Of a DNA stretch of 64,000 nt, positions 1-8,274 are shown one piece after another. Under the pieces are notes generated by a model that did no database searches, had not been told where the DNA came from, and worked only from the letters and a program-made list of their open reading frames with translations. The position numbers and the translations under genes are program-made. Numbering within the stretch: position 1 is the first letter of the stretch; every line of letters starts with the position of its first letter. The stretch covers positions 82,429-146,428 of the forward strand of contig DDSQ01000186.1 in the NCBI GenBank assembly GCA_002343845.1, read 5' to 3'. The stretch comes from Planctomycetes bacterium UBA2386 (GTDB taxonomy: Bacteria; Planctomycetota; UBA1135; UBA2386).

Positions 1-507
1 CACGCCCTGCAGCAGCGCCATCGTGACCATGTCGCCGTTCGCGACGTGGCTGACCTCGTGCGCGAGCACCGCTTCGACCTCGTCGCGCCGCATCCCGCGC
101 AGCAGGCCCGTGGAGACGGCCACCAACGCGGCGTCCCGGCGCGCGCCGGTGGCGAACGCGTTCATGTCGGGCGCGTCGTAGATCGCGACCTCCGGCATGC
201 CGATGCCGGCGGCCTGGGCTTGGCGCGCGACGGTGGTCAGCAGCCAGTGCTCGACCTCGTTGCGCGGCTGCCGGATCACCTGCGCACGCACCGCCATCTT
301 CGCGAGCGACTTGGAGAGCGCGAGGCTGATGAACGCGCCGCCCATGCCCCAGACGAGGCTGAAGAGCAGGAGCGGGACCCAATCGCTGCCGAGGCCTTCC
401 TTCGGGATCAGGCCGGCGCGATCGAGGATCGCGTAGATGCCGCCGAGCACGAGCATGACGGCGAGGTTGGTCAGCAGGAAGAACCCGACGCGGCGTGCGA
501 GTGCCAT
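1..507 (-). CDS. htpX: HtpX-type membrane zinc metalloprotease (N-terminal part)
   Basis: Membrane-bound M48 metalloprotease of the HtpX family, which degrades damaged or misfolded inner-membrane proteins. The 169 codons present start at an ATG at 507 and run off the left edge. Two hydrophobic segments are visible at about residues 8-28 and 43-63. The zinc site HEVSH lies at residues 150-154 and is followed by the family-typical ANGDMVTM stretch. The third metal ligand and the rest of the catalytic domain lie outside the window. The gene is divergent from the Ser/Thr kinase. The 215-bp spacer between them holds an 18-bp perfect palindrome about 60 bp upstream of this start, which could be an operator. 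The family assignment is firm; the regulation is inference. Confidence 0.93.
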   Translation of the reverse strand, partial: MALARRVGFFLLTNLAVMLVLGGIYAILDRAGLIPKEGLGSDWVPLLLFSLVWGMGGAFISLALSKSLAKMAVRAQVIRQPRNEVEHWLLTTVARQAQAAGIGMPEVAIYDAPDMNAFATGARRDAALVAVSTGLLRGMRRDEVEAVLAHEVSHVANGDMVTMALLQGV

Positions 508-566
508 AGGTCGCTACGTGTAAGCGCGCGAAAGTGTGTGGCAAGAGACTCGCACTTCGGGCGTCG

Positions 567-584
567 TCTTCGTTGCAACGAAGA
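567..584. promoter_or_regulatory. 18-bp perfect palindrome between htpX and the kinase gene
   Basis: TCTTCGTTGCAACGAAGA reads identically on both strands. It sits 59 bp upstream of the htpX start and 138 bp upstream of the kinase start. Dimeric repressors bind sites of this kind, but the sequence does not match the CIRCE element of HrcA. Which of the two genes it would control is unknown. The rest of the 508-722 spacer holds a small hairpin (652-668, 6-bp stem, no T-run) and a weak sigma-54-like match at 539-554, but no gene. Confidence 0.35.
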
Positions 585-722
585 ACCCGGTGCCGTCCAC
601 CGTCGAAAGCAGGCGCCACGCACGGTCGCGCTTGCTTCCGGCGCAGCGTCTCCCCGATTCTTTCGGGGCAAGCTTCGCCGGGGTCTCTCCGAGACGCCGT
701 GGAAGAGAGGTTTCGAGGTCGC

Positions 723-3700
723 ATGCACGCGGTGGGGTCGGTCGAAGCAGTCGTCGCCGGGCAGGTCCTGGCGGGGCGCTTCCGCGTGGAGGCCGAGCTC
801 GGCGAAGGTGGGATGGCGCGCGTCTACCGCGTGACCGACCTCGCGACGCAGCGTCCTTTCGCGCTCAAGCTCCTCAAGTCGTCCATCGCCGACGATCGCG
901 AGGCCGTCGCGCGCCTGCGCCGCGAAGCCGAGGTGCTCAGCACCATCGACAACCCCGCGGTCGTGCGGATCGAGACCTACGGCCAGCTCCCGGACGGCCG
1001 GCTCTTCCTCGTCATCGAGCTGCTCGAAGGCGAGACCCTCGGGGCCCGCATGCGCCGCGAGCAACGCCTCGCGCCCGAAGCGCTCTCCCCGATCGTCGCG
1101 GGCGTCGCGGCCGGGCTCGGCGCCGCCCACCGCGCAGGCGTCGTGCACCGCGACCTCAAGCCGGCGAACGTGATGGTCGGGCGCTTTGGCGAGGCGTTCG
1201 TGATGGACTGGGGGCTCGCCCACGCCGCCTCGTCCACGCCGAACGTGGCGGCCGAACCGGTCGTCACGCTGCGCGGCGAGATCGTGCACGAAGACGGCGA
1301 CTCGCCGCTGCTGACCCGGGACGGCGACGTGGTCGGCACGCCGGCCTACATGGCGCCGGAGCAGGCCGCCGGCGGTGATGCCGCCCAGCAGCCGGCCGTC
1401 GACATCTACGCCCTCGGCGCGATCCTCTACCACCTGCTGCGCGGCGTGATGCCGTACGCAGGACAGATGCGCACGGCCGCCGACGTGCTGGCGGCGCTGC
1501 GAGCCGGCCCGCCGGCGCCGCTGCCCGACGATGTGCCGCCGGAGCTGCGCGCGATCTGCGAACGCGCGATGGCCAGAGCACCGGTCGACCGCTACCCGGG
1601 CATGGTCGAGTTGGCCGACGATCTGCGCGCCTTCCTCGAAGTGCGGACCGTGAGTGCCTACGCGACCGGGCCGTTCGCCGAACTCCGCAAGTGGGTCGCG
1701 CGCAACCGACTGCTGTCCGGCGTCGCGGCGGCGTTCGCGCTGGCACTGGTCGCGGGCTCCATCGCGCTGACGACGTTGTGGGTGCAGGCCGATGCCGACC
1801 GCGCGCGCGCCGATGCCACCGCGCAGAACCTCCAGGTCGAACTCGACCGCAGCGCGTTCCAGCGCGCGCGACAGACGCTGCAGCTCGACAACAGCACGCA
1901 GGCCGCCGGCGCCATGTGGCGTACGCACCTGCTCGGTCGCATGCCGCGCGCGAGTTCGTGGGCATTGAAGGAACTCGCCCAGCGCGACCCGTACCTGGTC
2001 GCTGTTCCCGAACGCTACAACGGTCCGATCGCGTTCACCGCGGCCGGCGACGCGGTGCTGTTCAGTGCGCTCGACGGCCGCTTGCAGGTCCGCGACGTGC
2101 ACACGCTCGCGGTCACGGCGACGCTGGGCGAACCCGCCGGCCGCTTGAACCACCTCGTCGCGCTCGACGCTCGCACCGTGGTTGGCGCCGGGAGTGCGGG
2201 GGAGATCGTCGTGTTCGACCTCACGACGACAGCCGTCTCCCGGCGGCCCGCTCACCAAGGCGCGGTCACCGTACTGGCTGCAGCCGGGGTGCAAGGCTTC
2301 CTGTCCGGCGGCGCCGATGGGCGCGTGCTGTCCTGGCCACGCGCGGACGGCGAACCCCGGCAACTGCATGCCTCGCCGCATGCCGTCAGCGCTTTGGAGT
2401 TCCGCCCGGCCACCGACGACATCGCCATCGGCGACAATCGCGGCGGCCTCACCATCGTCGGGCTCGACGGCCAGGTCCGGCGGCCGCGACGCGACCTCGG
2501 CGACAGCCTCACCACGATCGCGCACCTCGGTGCCGACCAGTTCCTGGCGGGCATCGGCAACCACATCGTGCGGCGCGTCGACTTCACCGACCCGGCGGCG
2601 GAGTGGAGCAAGTGGTCGCGAAACGGCACGCCGCGCCAACTGCTGCCGGCCGGCGACGGCACGCAGCTGCTCGCCGGCTGGTGGCGCATCGACCGCATCA
2701 CACCCGACGACGCGACGTTCACGCCGGTCGCGTTGCGTCCTGTCCACCGGATGGCCCTCGACGCGGATCGCCGGTGGCTTGCCACCTCGAGTGCGCGCAG
2801 CGGGCTCGGCATCATCGACCTGCAACCGACGTGGCGTCGCGAGATCCCGGAGGCGGGAGCCAGCGGACTGTCCGGCGACGGTCGGCTGCTCGCGGTCAGT
2901 CGCGGCAACCGTGCCACGGTCTTCGACATCGCGACCGGAGAGGTCGCGCACGAGTTGCCTCCCGGCAGCAACGGCTGGCTCACCCTCGACGGCGCCGGCC
3001 GCACGCTGGCCGCCAGCCAACTCTCGGAGGGCCGCCTGCGGGTGTTCGACGTCGCAACGGGCGCGCTGCACTTCGAGTCGGCCGGGCCGACCGGCGGCAG
3101 CGGTTTCAAGACCCGGTTCTCGCCCGACGGCACCGAGATCGCGATCGCGATCGAAGACAACCTCGTGCGCCGCCTGCGCACCACCGATGGCGCCACGGTC
3201 GCCGAGCATCGCGGCTTGCGCGGCGGCCTGCAGGCGATCGCGTGGTCGGGCGACGGTCGGTGGCTCGTCGCCTTGCCGCGCCGCAGCGAGCACGTGCGCG
3301 TGTTCGACCTCACCGACGGCAGCCATCGCGACGAGCTGCTGGCGCCTCATTGGCCGCCGCCGAGATCGCCTTCCTTGACCGCCGTCGCGGTGTCGCACGA
3401 CGGCAGCCGCCTCGCCGTCGGCAACAGCACCGGTCCGATCCTCGTACGCAACCGCGACGGCAGCACGCAGGTGCTGGCCGGACACGAGGGCACGGTGTGG
3501 AGCCTGCAGTTCTCCGCCAACGATGCGGGCCTGCTGGTCTCGGCCGGCGGCGCGAGCGGCGTCGCGTGCTGGGATCTCGACTCCGGCGAGTGCTGCTTCC
3601 AGGCGATCCGGGATCAGGCTTCGCAGGTCGAGTTGAGTCGCGACGGCATGACGTTGTCGTGCATCACTCCGGCCGGCGCCGTCGTGCTCGACCTCGCCTA

Positions 3701-3845
3701 CCACGAACGGCACATCGCCGGCAACCTGGCGATGCACCTCGAAGGCGAGGCGGCGATCGTCGACGTGCCCGCGGAACGGGCGCAGGCGCTGCGCGCGTGG
3801 GCCGCGGACGTGCTGGCCCGGCCGTGGCCACGCTGGCGACGCTGA
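723..3845 (+). CDS. Membrane Ser/Thr protein kinase with C-terminal WD40-like propeller
   Basis: PknB-type eukaryotic-like kinase of 1040 residues. The glycine loop GEGGMARVY is at 27-35 and the ATP-binding Lys is K49. The catalytic loop HRDLKPANV is at 142-150 with D144, DWG replaces DFG at 162-164, and GTPAYMAPEQA marks the activation segment. A transmembrane helix near residues 330-355 (LSGVAAAFALALVAGS) separates the cytoplasmic kinase from a presumed outer part of about 650 residues. That part is made of WD40/YVTN-like repeats (HEGTVWSLQFS near the end). This layout is common in Planctomycetota. The ATG at 723 was chosen because a GAGGT Shine-Dalgarno lies just upstream and the kinase fold begins soon after; the frame is open back to 534. 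The ligand and substrates cannot be told. Confidence 0.88.
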   Translation: MHAVGSVEAVVAGQVLAGRFRVEAELGEGGMARVYRVTDLATQRPFALKLLKSSIADDREAVARLRREAEVLSTIDNPAVVRIETYGQLPDGRLFLVIELLEGETLGARMRREQRLAPEALSPIVAGVAAGLGAAHRAGVVHRDLKPANVMVGRFGEAFVMDWGLAHAASSTPNVAAEPVVTLRGEIVHEDGDSPLLTRDGDVVGTPAYMAPEQAAGGDAAQQPAVDIYALGAILYHLLRGVMPYAGQMRTAADVLAALRAGPPAPLPDDVPPELRAICERAMARAPVDRYPGMVELADDLRAFLEVRTVSAYATGPFAELRKWVARNRLLSGVAAAFALALVAGSIALTTLWVQADADRARADATAQNLQVELDRSAFQRARQTLQLDNSTQAAGAMWRTHLLGRMPRASSWALKELAQRDPYLVAVPERYNGPIAFTAAGDAVLFSALDGRLQVRDVHTLAVTATLGEPAGRLNHLVALDARTVVGAGSAGEIVVFDLTTTAVSRRPAHQGAVTVLAAAGVQGFLSGGADGRVLSWPRADGEPRQLHASPHAVSALEFRPATDDIAIGDNRGGLTIVGLDGQVRRPRRDLGDSLTTIAHLGADQFLAGIGNHIVRRVDFTDPAAEWSKWSRNGTPRQLLPAGDGTQLLAGWWRIDRITPDDATFTPVALRPVHRMALDADRRWLATSSARSGLGIIDLQPTWRREIPEAGASGLSGDGRLLAVSRGNRATVFDIATGEVAHELPPGSNGWLTLDGAGRTLAASQLSEGRLRVFDVATGALHFESAGPTGGSGFKTRFSPDGTEIAIAIEDNLVRRLRTTDGATVAEHRGLRGGLQAIAWSGDGRWLVALPRRSEHVRVFDLTDGSHRDELLAPHWPPPRSPSLTAVAVSHDGSRLAVGNSTGPILVRNRDGSTQVLAGHEGTVWSLQFSANDAGLLVSAGGASGVACWDLDSGECCFQAIRDQASQVELSRDGMTLSCITPAGAVVLDLAYHERHIAGNLAMHLEGEAAIVDVPAERAQALRAWAADVLARPWPRWRR

Positions 3846-3874
3846 TCGGCGTCCGCTTGCCGGTGACGCCGATC
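3844..3874 (+). terminator. 10-bp perfect hairpin after the kinase gene
   Basis: GATCGGCGTC at 3844-3853 pairs perfectly with GACGCCGATC at 3865-3874 across an 11-nt loop. The stem begins inside the kinase stop codon. No T-run follows, so this is either a factor-assisted terminator or an mRNA-stabilising hairpin before the next gene at 3892. Confidence 0.35.
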
Positions 3875-3891
3875 GCGGAGAACGTGGGGCG

Positions 3892-4248
3892 ATGCCCTAC
3901 GACCCGAGCCGCCACGGACCACGTCGCGTCGTCGGCCCCGGCTTCCACGCCCGCGTTCACGCCTTGGTGCGCGCGGTGCCGGCAGGTCGTGTGACCACGT
4001 ACGGCGACATCGCGCGGGCGCTGGGCTACCAGAACGCCGCTCGGCACGTGGGCTTCGCCATGGCCGCGTTGCCGCCGGGCAGCGACGTGCCCTGGTGGCG
4101 CGTCGTCGCTGCCGGAGGCCGGTTGGCGAGCGCCAGCGAAACGACGATGCGCACCCAAGCCCGACGGCTCGCGGCCGAAGGGCACACGGTCAAGAAGGGG
4201 CGCGTGCAGGCGTTCGCGGCGGCGCGGCATGCGCCGAGCGACGCGTAG
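3892..4248 (+). CDS. Alkyltransferase-like protein (ATL), Trp in place of the MGMT cysteine
   Basis: A 118-residue protein consisting only of the DNA-binding domain of O6-alkylguanine-DNA alkyltransferase. The helix-turn-helix region (VPAGRVTTYGDIARALG, 29-45) and the arginine finger in AARHVG (49-54) are present. The active-site PCHR motif reads P67-W68-W69-R70, so there is no acceptor cysteine and the protein cannot be a methyltransferase. Known ATL proteins have Trp or Ala at this site. They bind alkylated guanine and hand the lesion to nucleotide excision repair. Having Trp also at the His position is unusual. The gene follows the kinase by 46 bp and converges on the TerC gene with a 6-bp gap. 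Confidence 0.88.
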   Translation: MPYDPSRHGPRRVVGPGFHARVHALVRAVPAGRVTTYGDIARALGYQNAARHVGFAMAALPPGSDVPWWRVVAAGGRLASASETTMRTQARRLAAEGHTVKKGRVQAFAAARHAPSDA

Positions 4249-4254
4249 CCACGG

Positions 4255-5193
4255 TCAGCCGTCGCGCGTCACCTGAATCGCGGACACGCCCGACCGCCGC
4301 AGCGACAACAGGATCGCGCCGGCGAGCACCACGACGATCACACCGAGCGAGACCAGCGACGGCACCTTGACCACGTCGTGCAGCAACAGCTTGCAGCCGA
4401 CGAACGCGAGCACGATGCCGAGCCCGGTCTCCAGATACGCGAAGCGTCCCGCCATCCCGGCGAGCACGAAGTAGAGCGAGCGCAGGCCGAGGATCGCGAA
4501 GATGTTCGACGTGAAGACGAGGAAGGGCTCGGTGGTGACCGCGAACACCGCCGGGATCGAGTCGACGGCGAACACCACGTCGGTCGCCTCGACCAGCAGC
4601 AGGGCCAGCAGCATCGGCGTGGCGCGCAGGCGGCCGTCGACGCGCACGAAGAAGCGGTCGCCGGACAGCGGCGCCGTCGGGATGCGCGCCCGCAGCCATC
4701 GCACCAGCCACGAGTCCGCCGTCGGCGCGGTCGGCCCCTTGTGCCGCAAGAACTTCACGGCAACCACCAGCAACAGGCCGCCGAACAGGTACAGGATCCA
4801 CTGCCACTTCGCGATCAGCAGCGCCCCGCCGAAGATCATGACGCCGCGCAGCACGACCGCTGACAGCACGCCCCAGTAGAGAACACGATGCTGGAGCTCG
4901 CGCGGGATGCGCATGCTCGAGAAGACGACGACGAACACGAAGATGTTGTCGATCGACAGCGACTGCTCGACGAGCCACGCCGTGTAGTAGTCAGCGGCGG
5001 GACCGGCGCCGAAGCGCCAGCCGACGAAGACGCCGAACCCGAGCGCGAGCGAACTCCAGACCGCGGTCCAGCCCAACGCTTCGCGGAACGTCGGCGTGTG
5101 CGCCTTGCGGTGGAAGACGCCGAGATCGAGGGCCAGCATCACGGCGACGAACGCCAGGAAGCCGACGTAGAACCACGGGGAGACCTGGAGCAT
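4255..5193 (-). CDS. TerC-family integral membrane protein
   Basis: A 312-residue TerC/Alx-type protein (Pfam TerC) with about eight hydrophobic segments. The signature acidic stretches are clear: VEQSLSIDNIFVFVVVFS near residue 75, and VEATDVVFAVDSIPAVFAV near residue 190. The buried aspartates are thought to coordinate metal ions. Members are linked to tellurite resistance, and bacterial Alx/MeeF/MeeY-type proteins to manganese export. No tellurite cluster is nearby, so a role in metal export is only an inference from the family. The ATG at 5193 (MLQVSPWFYVGF) was preferred over an open extension to 5373, because the extension is rich in Arg and Pro and would run into the divergent aceE promoter region. 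Confidence 0.85.
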   Translation of the reverse strand: MLQVSPWFYVGFLAFVAVMLALDLGVFHRKAHTPTFREALGWTAVWSSLALGFGVFVGWRFGAGPAADYYTAWLVEQSLSIDNIFVFVVVFSSMRIPRELQHRVLYWGVLSAVVLRGVMIFGGALLIAKWQWILYLFGGLLLVVAVKFLRHKGPTAPTADSWLVRWLRARIPTAPLSGDRFFVRVDGRLRATPMLLALLLVEATDVVFAVDSIPAVFAVTTEPFLVFTSNIFAILGLRSLYFVLAGMAGRFAYLETGLGIVLAFVGCKLLLHDVVKVPSLVSLGVIVVVLAGAILLSLRRSGVSAIQVTRDG

Positions 5194-5414
5194 GGGGCGG
5201 GAAGGCGGAGGACGATCGCGCGACCGCGGCCGCGCACAAGTCTGCATCGCAGCAGCTAACGTTCCGAAAACCGGACGGGACGTCCGGGCGCCAGCCCCCC
5301 CGCCGGCGCTCGGCGCCATGGCTCTGGAGTGCCGGCCGCCGCGCGTGCCAGTGGCACAACCCGCGGCCGGCATCTACCCTGGCGCGGCTCGTTCCGCCGC
5401 CGCCCACCACCCGC

Positions 5415-8228
5415 ATGAAGTCCGCCAGCAAGCCCGACTTTGCCCTGATCGATCGCATCGCCCGCCGCGCCTTCGCCCACATGGTGGCGATGATCCACGT
5501 GGCCAACGAAAGGCCCGACGCCGACAAGACCGACCCCAAGGTCGGCGGCCACCCGGCGGCGTGTGCGTCGAGCCTCGACTTCCTCGCCGCGCTGCATCTC
5601 GTGGTCCGCGAACCGGGCGACTTCGTCTGCTGCAAGCCGCACGCGTCGCCGGTCGACCACGCGATGCACCATGCACTCGGGCTGTTCCGCCACGCGGACG
5701 GCCAGTGGTTCGACGACCCGGCGAGCGAAGCCGTGATGCACCGGCTGCGCAGCTTCAGCCACGACGGCGCCCCGGTGTTCCAGAGCTACCACGCCGAGGG
5801 CGACCCCGACAGTTGGCGGTTCCTGCCGTCGGGCTCGGTCGGCATTCCGCCGGTCGCCGCGGTCTACCTGGCGCTCGCCTACCGCTACGCGCGCCAGCAC
5901 GGCTGGGACGTCGACGAGCCGCACTTCTGGTGCATGATGGGCGACAGCGAGTTCCGCGAGGGTTCGCTGCTCGAGGTGCTGCCGGAGGTCGCCGAGCGCG
6001 AACTCGGCAACGTGACCTGGATCGTCGACTACAACCGCCAGAACCTCGACGGCACGCGCATCCCGAACAACCGCGGACTGCAGGGCACCGACGCCGACCG
6101 CATCGAAGGCACCGCGATCGCCAACGGTTGGGAGGTGATCCAGCTCCGGCACGGGTCGTTCCGCGATCAGGTGTTCGCGAAGAAGGGCGGCGAGGCGCTG
6201 CGCAAGGTGTTCGAGCGCGGCTTCACCGACTACCACTACCAGGCGCTGGTCTGGAAACGCGACGCCGGCGCGATGCGCGCTGCGGTGGTCGCCGCCGACG
6301 CCTCGTGCAAGTCGCTGGTCGAGTCGCTGAGCGACGCGGACGTCGTGCGGTTGTTCTTCGACACCGGCGGTCACGACCACGAGGCGATCGTGAAGGCGTT
6401 CGAGCGCAGCAAGCAGGACCGCCGGCGCCCGACGTTGATCATCGCCCACACGATCAAGGGCCGCGGCCTGCAGTGCGTCGCCGCCAACGGCAACCACTCG
6501 GCGATGCCCGAGACGAGCGAGGTCGTCGCGATCCTGAAGGCGCACGGGCTGTCGCTCGATCGCCCGTTCGTGCGGTTCGCCGCCAACAGCGACGAAGGGC
6601 GCTTCCTCACGCAGCGCGGCCTGGCGATGCGGCTCGGCATCGAGGCGCTCGAGGCCCAGGCCGCCGCCAACCGCCAGCGCGTCGCCGCGCAGATCACCCA
6701 GCAGGGCGGCATGCCTGCATCGCTCGACATCAACCTCAAGCTGGCGCCGACCACGCACACGCAGTGGATGTGGGGCCAACTCGCCGCGAAGCTGATCCGC
6801 ATCGGCGTCTACGACGAACTGGCGAAGGCCGGCAAGGGGCAGAAGGCCGGCAAGGCGCCGACCGCCGACGAGGCGCGGTGGAACCCGCTCGCCGACCTGA
6901 TGATGACGATGGCGCCCGACGTCGGCACGTCGACGAACATCAACCCGGCGATGGACGAGAAGATCTTCGGGCCCAAGCACGACGAGAACTGGGAGAACAA
7001 ACTCGACCTGCACGAACGCCTGCGACCCGAACTGGCGCCGACCGACGAGGCGTGGACGCGCCACATCCGCTTCGAGATCGCCGAGGCCAACTGCATGAGT
7101 GCGCTCGGCAGCTTCGGCAAGATGGACCACCTGGCCGGGATCCCGTTCCTGCCGATGATGACCGTCTACGACTTCTTCATCAAACGCGCCCTCGACCAGC
7201 TCTACTACGACCTCTACTGGAACTCTTCGTTCGTGCTCGTCGGCACGCCGAGCGGGATCACGCTGGCGCCCGAAGGCGCGCAGCACAGCTGGAAGAGCGA
7301 CATCCAGATCCCGAACCTGATCACCTGGGAACCGGCGTTCGCGATCGAGATGGAGTGGATCCTGTGCGACGCGATCCGGCGGCACTTCGCGCGCGACAAC
7401 AAGGGTCGCACCGGCGTGCTGATCCGCGCGGTGACGCGGGCGCTGCACCAGGGCCAGCTGCTCGAATGGCTGAAGCGCCAGGCGCGATGGAAGCACGATC
7501 TGCCGGCCGGCGCACAGCTCGGCCTCACCGCGCAGGACGGAGGCCTGCACGAGGCGGAAGTGCCGCACGCGGCCGAGGCGACGATCCTGCAGGCGGTGCA
7601 GCACGACGCGCTGGCCGGCGGCTACCGGCTGATCGACTGGCGCGGCTACCGCGGCTACCAGCCCGGCGAGAACGTCGTCGAGTTGTTCGTGATGGGCGCA
7701 CTCGTTCCCGAAGCAATCGAGGCGAGCCGGCTGCTGCTCGACCGCGGCGTCTACGCGAACGTCATCGTGGTCACGTCGCCGGACCTGCTGTGCGGCGAGC
7801 TGGCGAAGAAGGACGGCTGCCGGCACCTGCGCGAGACGCTCGGCGTCTCCGGGCGCCTGCACCTGCGTCCGGCCGGCGGCGGCACCGGTCCGTTGGGCCC
7901 CGCCGACACGATCGACCTCGCCGGCCGCCGCGTGCCGATCGTCTCGGCGCACGACGGTGAGGTCGGCCTGCTCGACAACCTCGGCTCGATCGTCGGCGTG
8001 CCGCAACTCGCCCGGGCCGTCGTCAAGTTCAGCAAGTCCGGCACCCCGGCCCACATCTATCGCTACCACGGCCTGCACGGGGCCGGCATCGCCGACGCGT
8101 GCGGTCAGGCGCTGGCGGAGACCGCGCTCGAGACGGTGCAGGTCCACCCCGAAGCTTTGGCGCAGCTGCGCCGACAGGCCGACCAGCCGACCGGCGACTG
8201 GCGCGCCCTGTGGCCGAATCCCGTGTAG
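5415..8228 (+). CDS. aceE: Pyruvate dehydrogenase E1, homodimeric AceE type
   Basis: Thiamine-diphosphate enzyme of 937 residues, similar in layout to the single-chain AceE of about 887 residues. It decarboxylates a 2-oxo acid, presumably pyruvate, and passes the acyl group to a lipoylated E2. The TPP-binding motif begins GDSEFREG at 166-173 and reaches the DYN at 185-187. The transketolase-like pyrimidine domain follows in the middle, and the C-terminal transketolase domain ends near YHGLHGAG. No E2, E3 or lipoyl gene is adjacent, so the substrate rests on family resemblance; a transketolase-like relative of AceE remains possible. A hairpin follows the stop codon, and HtrA starts 46 bp downstream. 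Confidence 0.78.
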   Translation: MKSASKPDFALIDRIARRAFAHMVAMIHVANERPDADKTDPKVGGHPAACASSLDFLAALHLVVREPGDFVCCKPHASPVDHAMHHALGLFRHADGQWFDDPASEAVMHRLRSFSHDGAPVFQSYHAEGDPDSWRFLPSGSVGIPPVAAVYLALAYRYARQHGWDVDEPHFWCMMGDSEFREGSLLEVLPEVAERELGNVTWIVDYNRQNLDGTRIPNNRGLQGTDADRIEGTAIANGWEVIQLRHGSFRDQVFAKKGGEALRKVFERGFTDYHYQALVWKRDAGAMRAAVVAADASCKSLVESLSDADVVRLFFDTGGHDHEAIVKAFERSKQDRRRPTLIIAHTIKGRGLQCVAANGNHSAMPETSEVVAILKAHGLSLDRPFVRFAANSDEGRFLTQRGLAMRLGIEALEAQAAANRQRVAAQITQQGGMPASLDINLKLAPTTHTQWMWGQLAAKLIRIGVYDELAKAGKGQKAGKAPTADEARWNPLADLMMTMAPDVGTSTNINPAMDEKIFGPKHDENWENKLDLHERLRPELAPTDEAWTRHIRFEIAEANCMSALGSFGKMDHLAGIPFLPMMTVYDFFIKRALDQLYYDLYWNSSFVLVGTPSGITLAPEGAQHSWKSDIQIPNLITWEPAFAIEMEWILCDAIRRHFARDNKGRTGVLIRAVTRALHQGQLLEWLKRQARWKHDLPAGAQLGLTAQDGGLHEAEVPHAAEATILQAVQHDALAGGYRLIDWRGYRGYQPGENVVELFVMGALVPEAIEASRLLLDRGVYANVIVVTSPDLLCGELAKKDGCRHLRETLGVSGRLHLRPAGGGTGPLGPADTIDLAGRRVPIVSAHDGEVGLLDNLGSIVGVPQLARAVVKFSKSGTPAHIYRYHGLHGAGIADACGQALAETALETVQVHPEALAQLRRQADQPTGDWRALWPNPV

Positions 8229-8234
8229 TCGTGA

Positions 8235-8265
8235 CGGACCGTCGTAGAGACGACGCCGCCGTCCG
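8235..8265 (+). terminator. Two-part hairpin between aceE and the HtrA gene
   Basis: CGTCGT (8240-8245) pairs with ACGACG (8250-8255) around an AGAG loop. CGGAC (8235-8239) also pairs with GTCCG (8261-8265) outside it. There is no T-run, so it may be an attenuator or a processing site rather than a full terminator. Confidence 0.3.
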
Positions 8266-8274
8266 CATTCCTCG

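Noticed and set aside
539..554. Sigma-54-like match TGGCAAGAGACTCGCA upstream of the kinase
   Set aside because: Two mismatches to the consensus and a 170-nt leader before the gene. In such GC-rich DNA this can arise by chance, so it is not called as a promoter.
471..3737. A 1088-codon open frame on the minus strand opposite the kinase
   Set aside because: It is a by-product of high GC codon bias. Its composition is Arg/Ala/Gly with no recognisable domain, and the kinase on the plus strand has all catalytic motifs.
3892..4248. O6-methylguanine-DNA methyltransferase
   Set aside because: The acceptor cysteine is replaced by Trp, so it cannot transfer methyl groups to itself; called as ATL.
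5256..8147. A 963-codon minus-strand open frame opposite aceE
   Set aside because: Same GC-driven shadow effect; the AceE motifs on the plus strand are clear.
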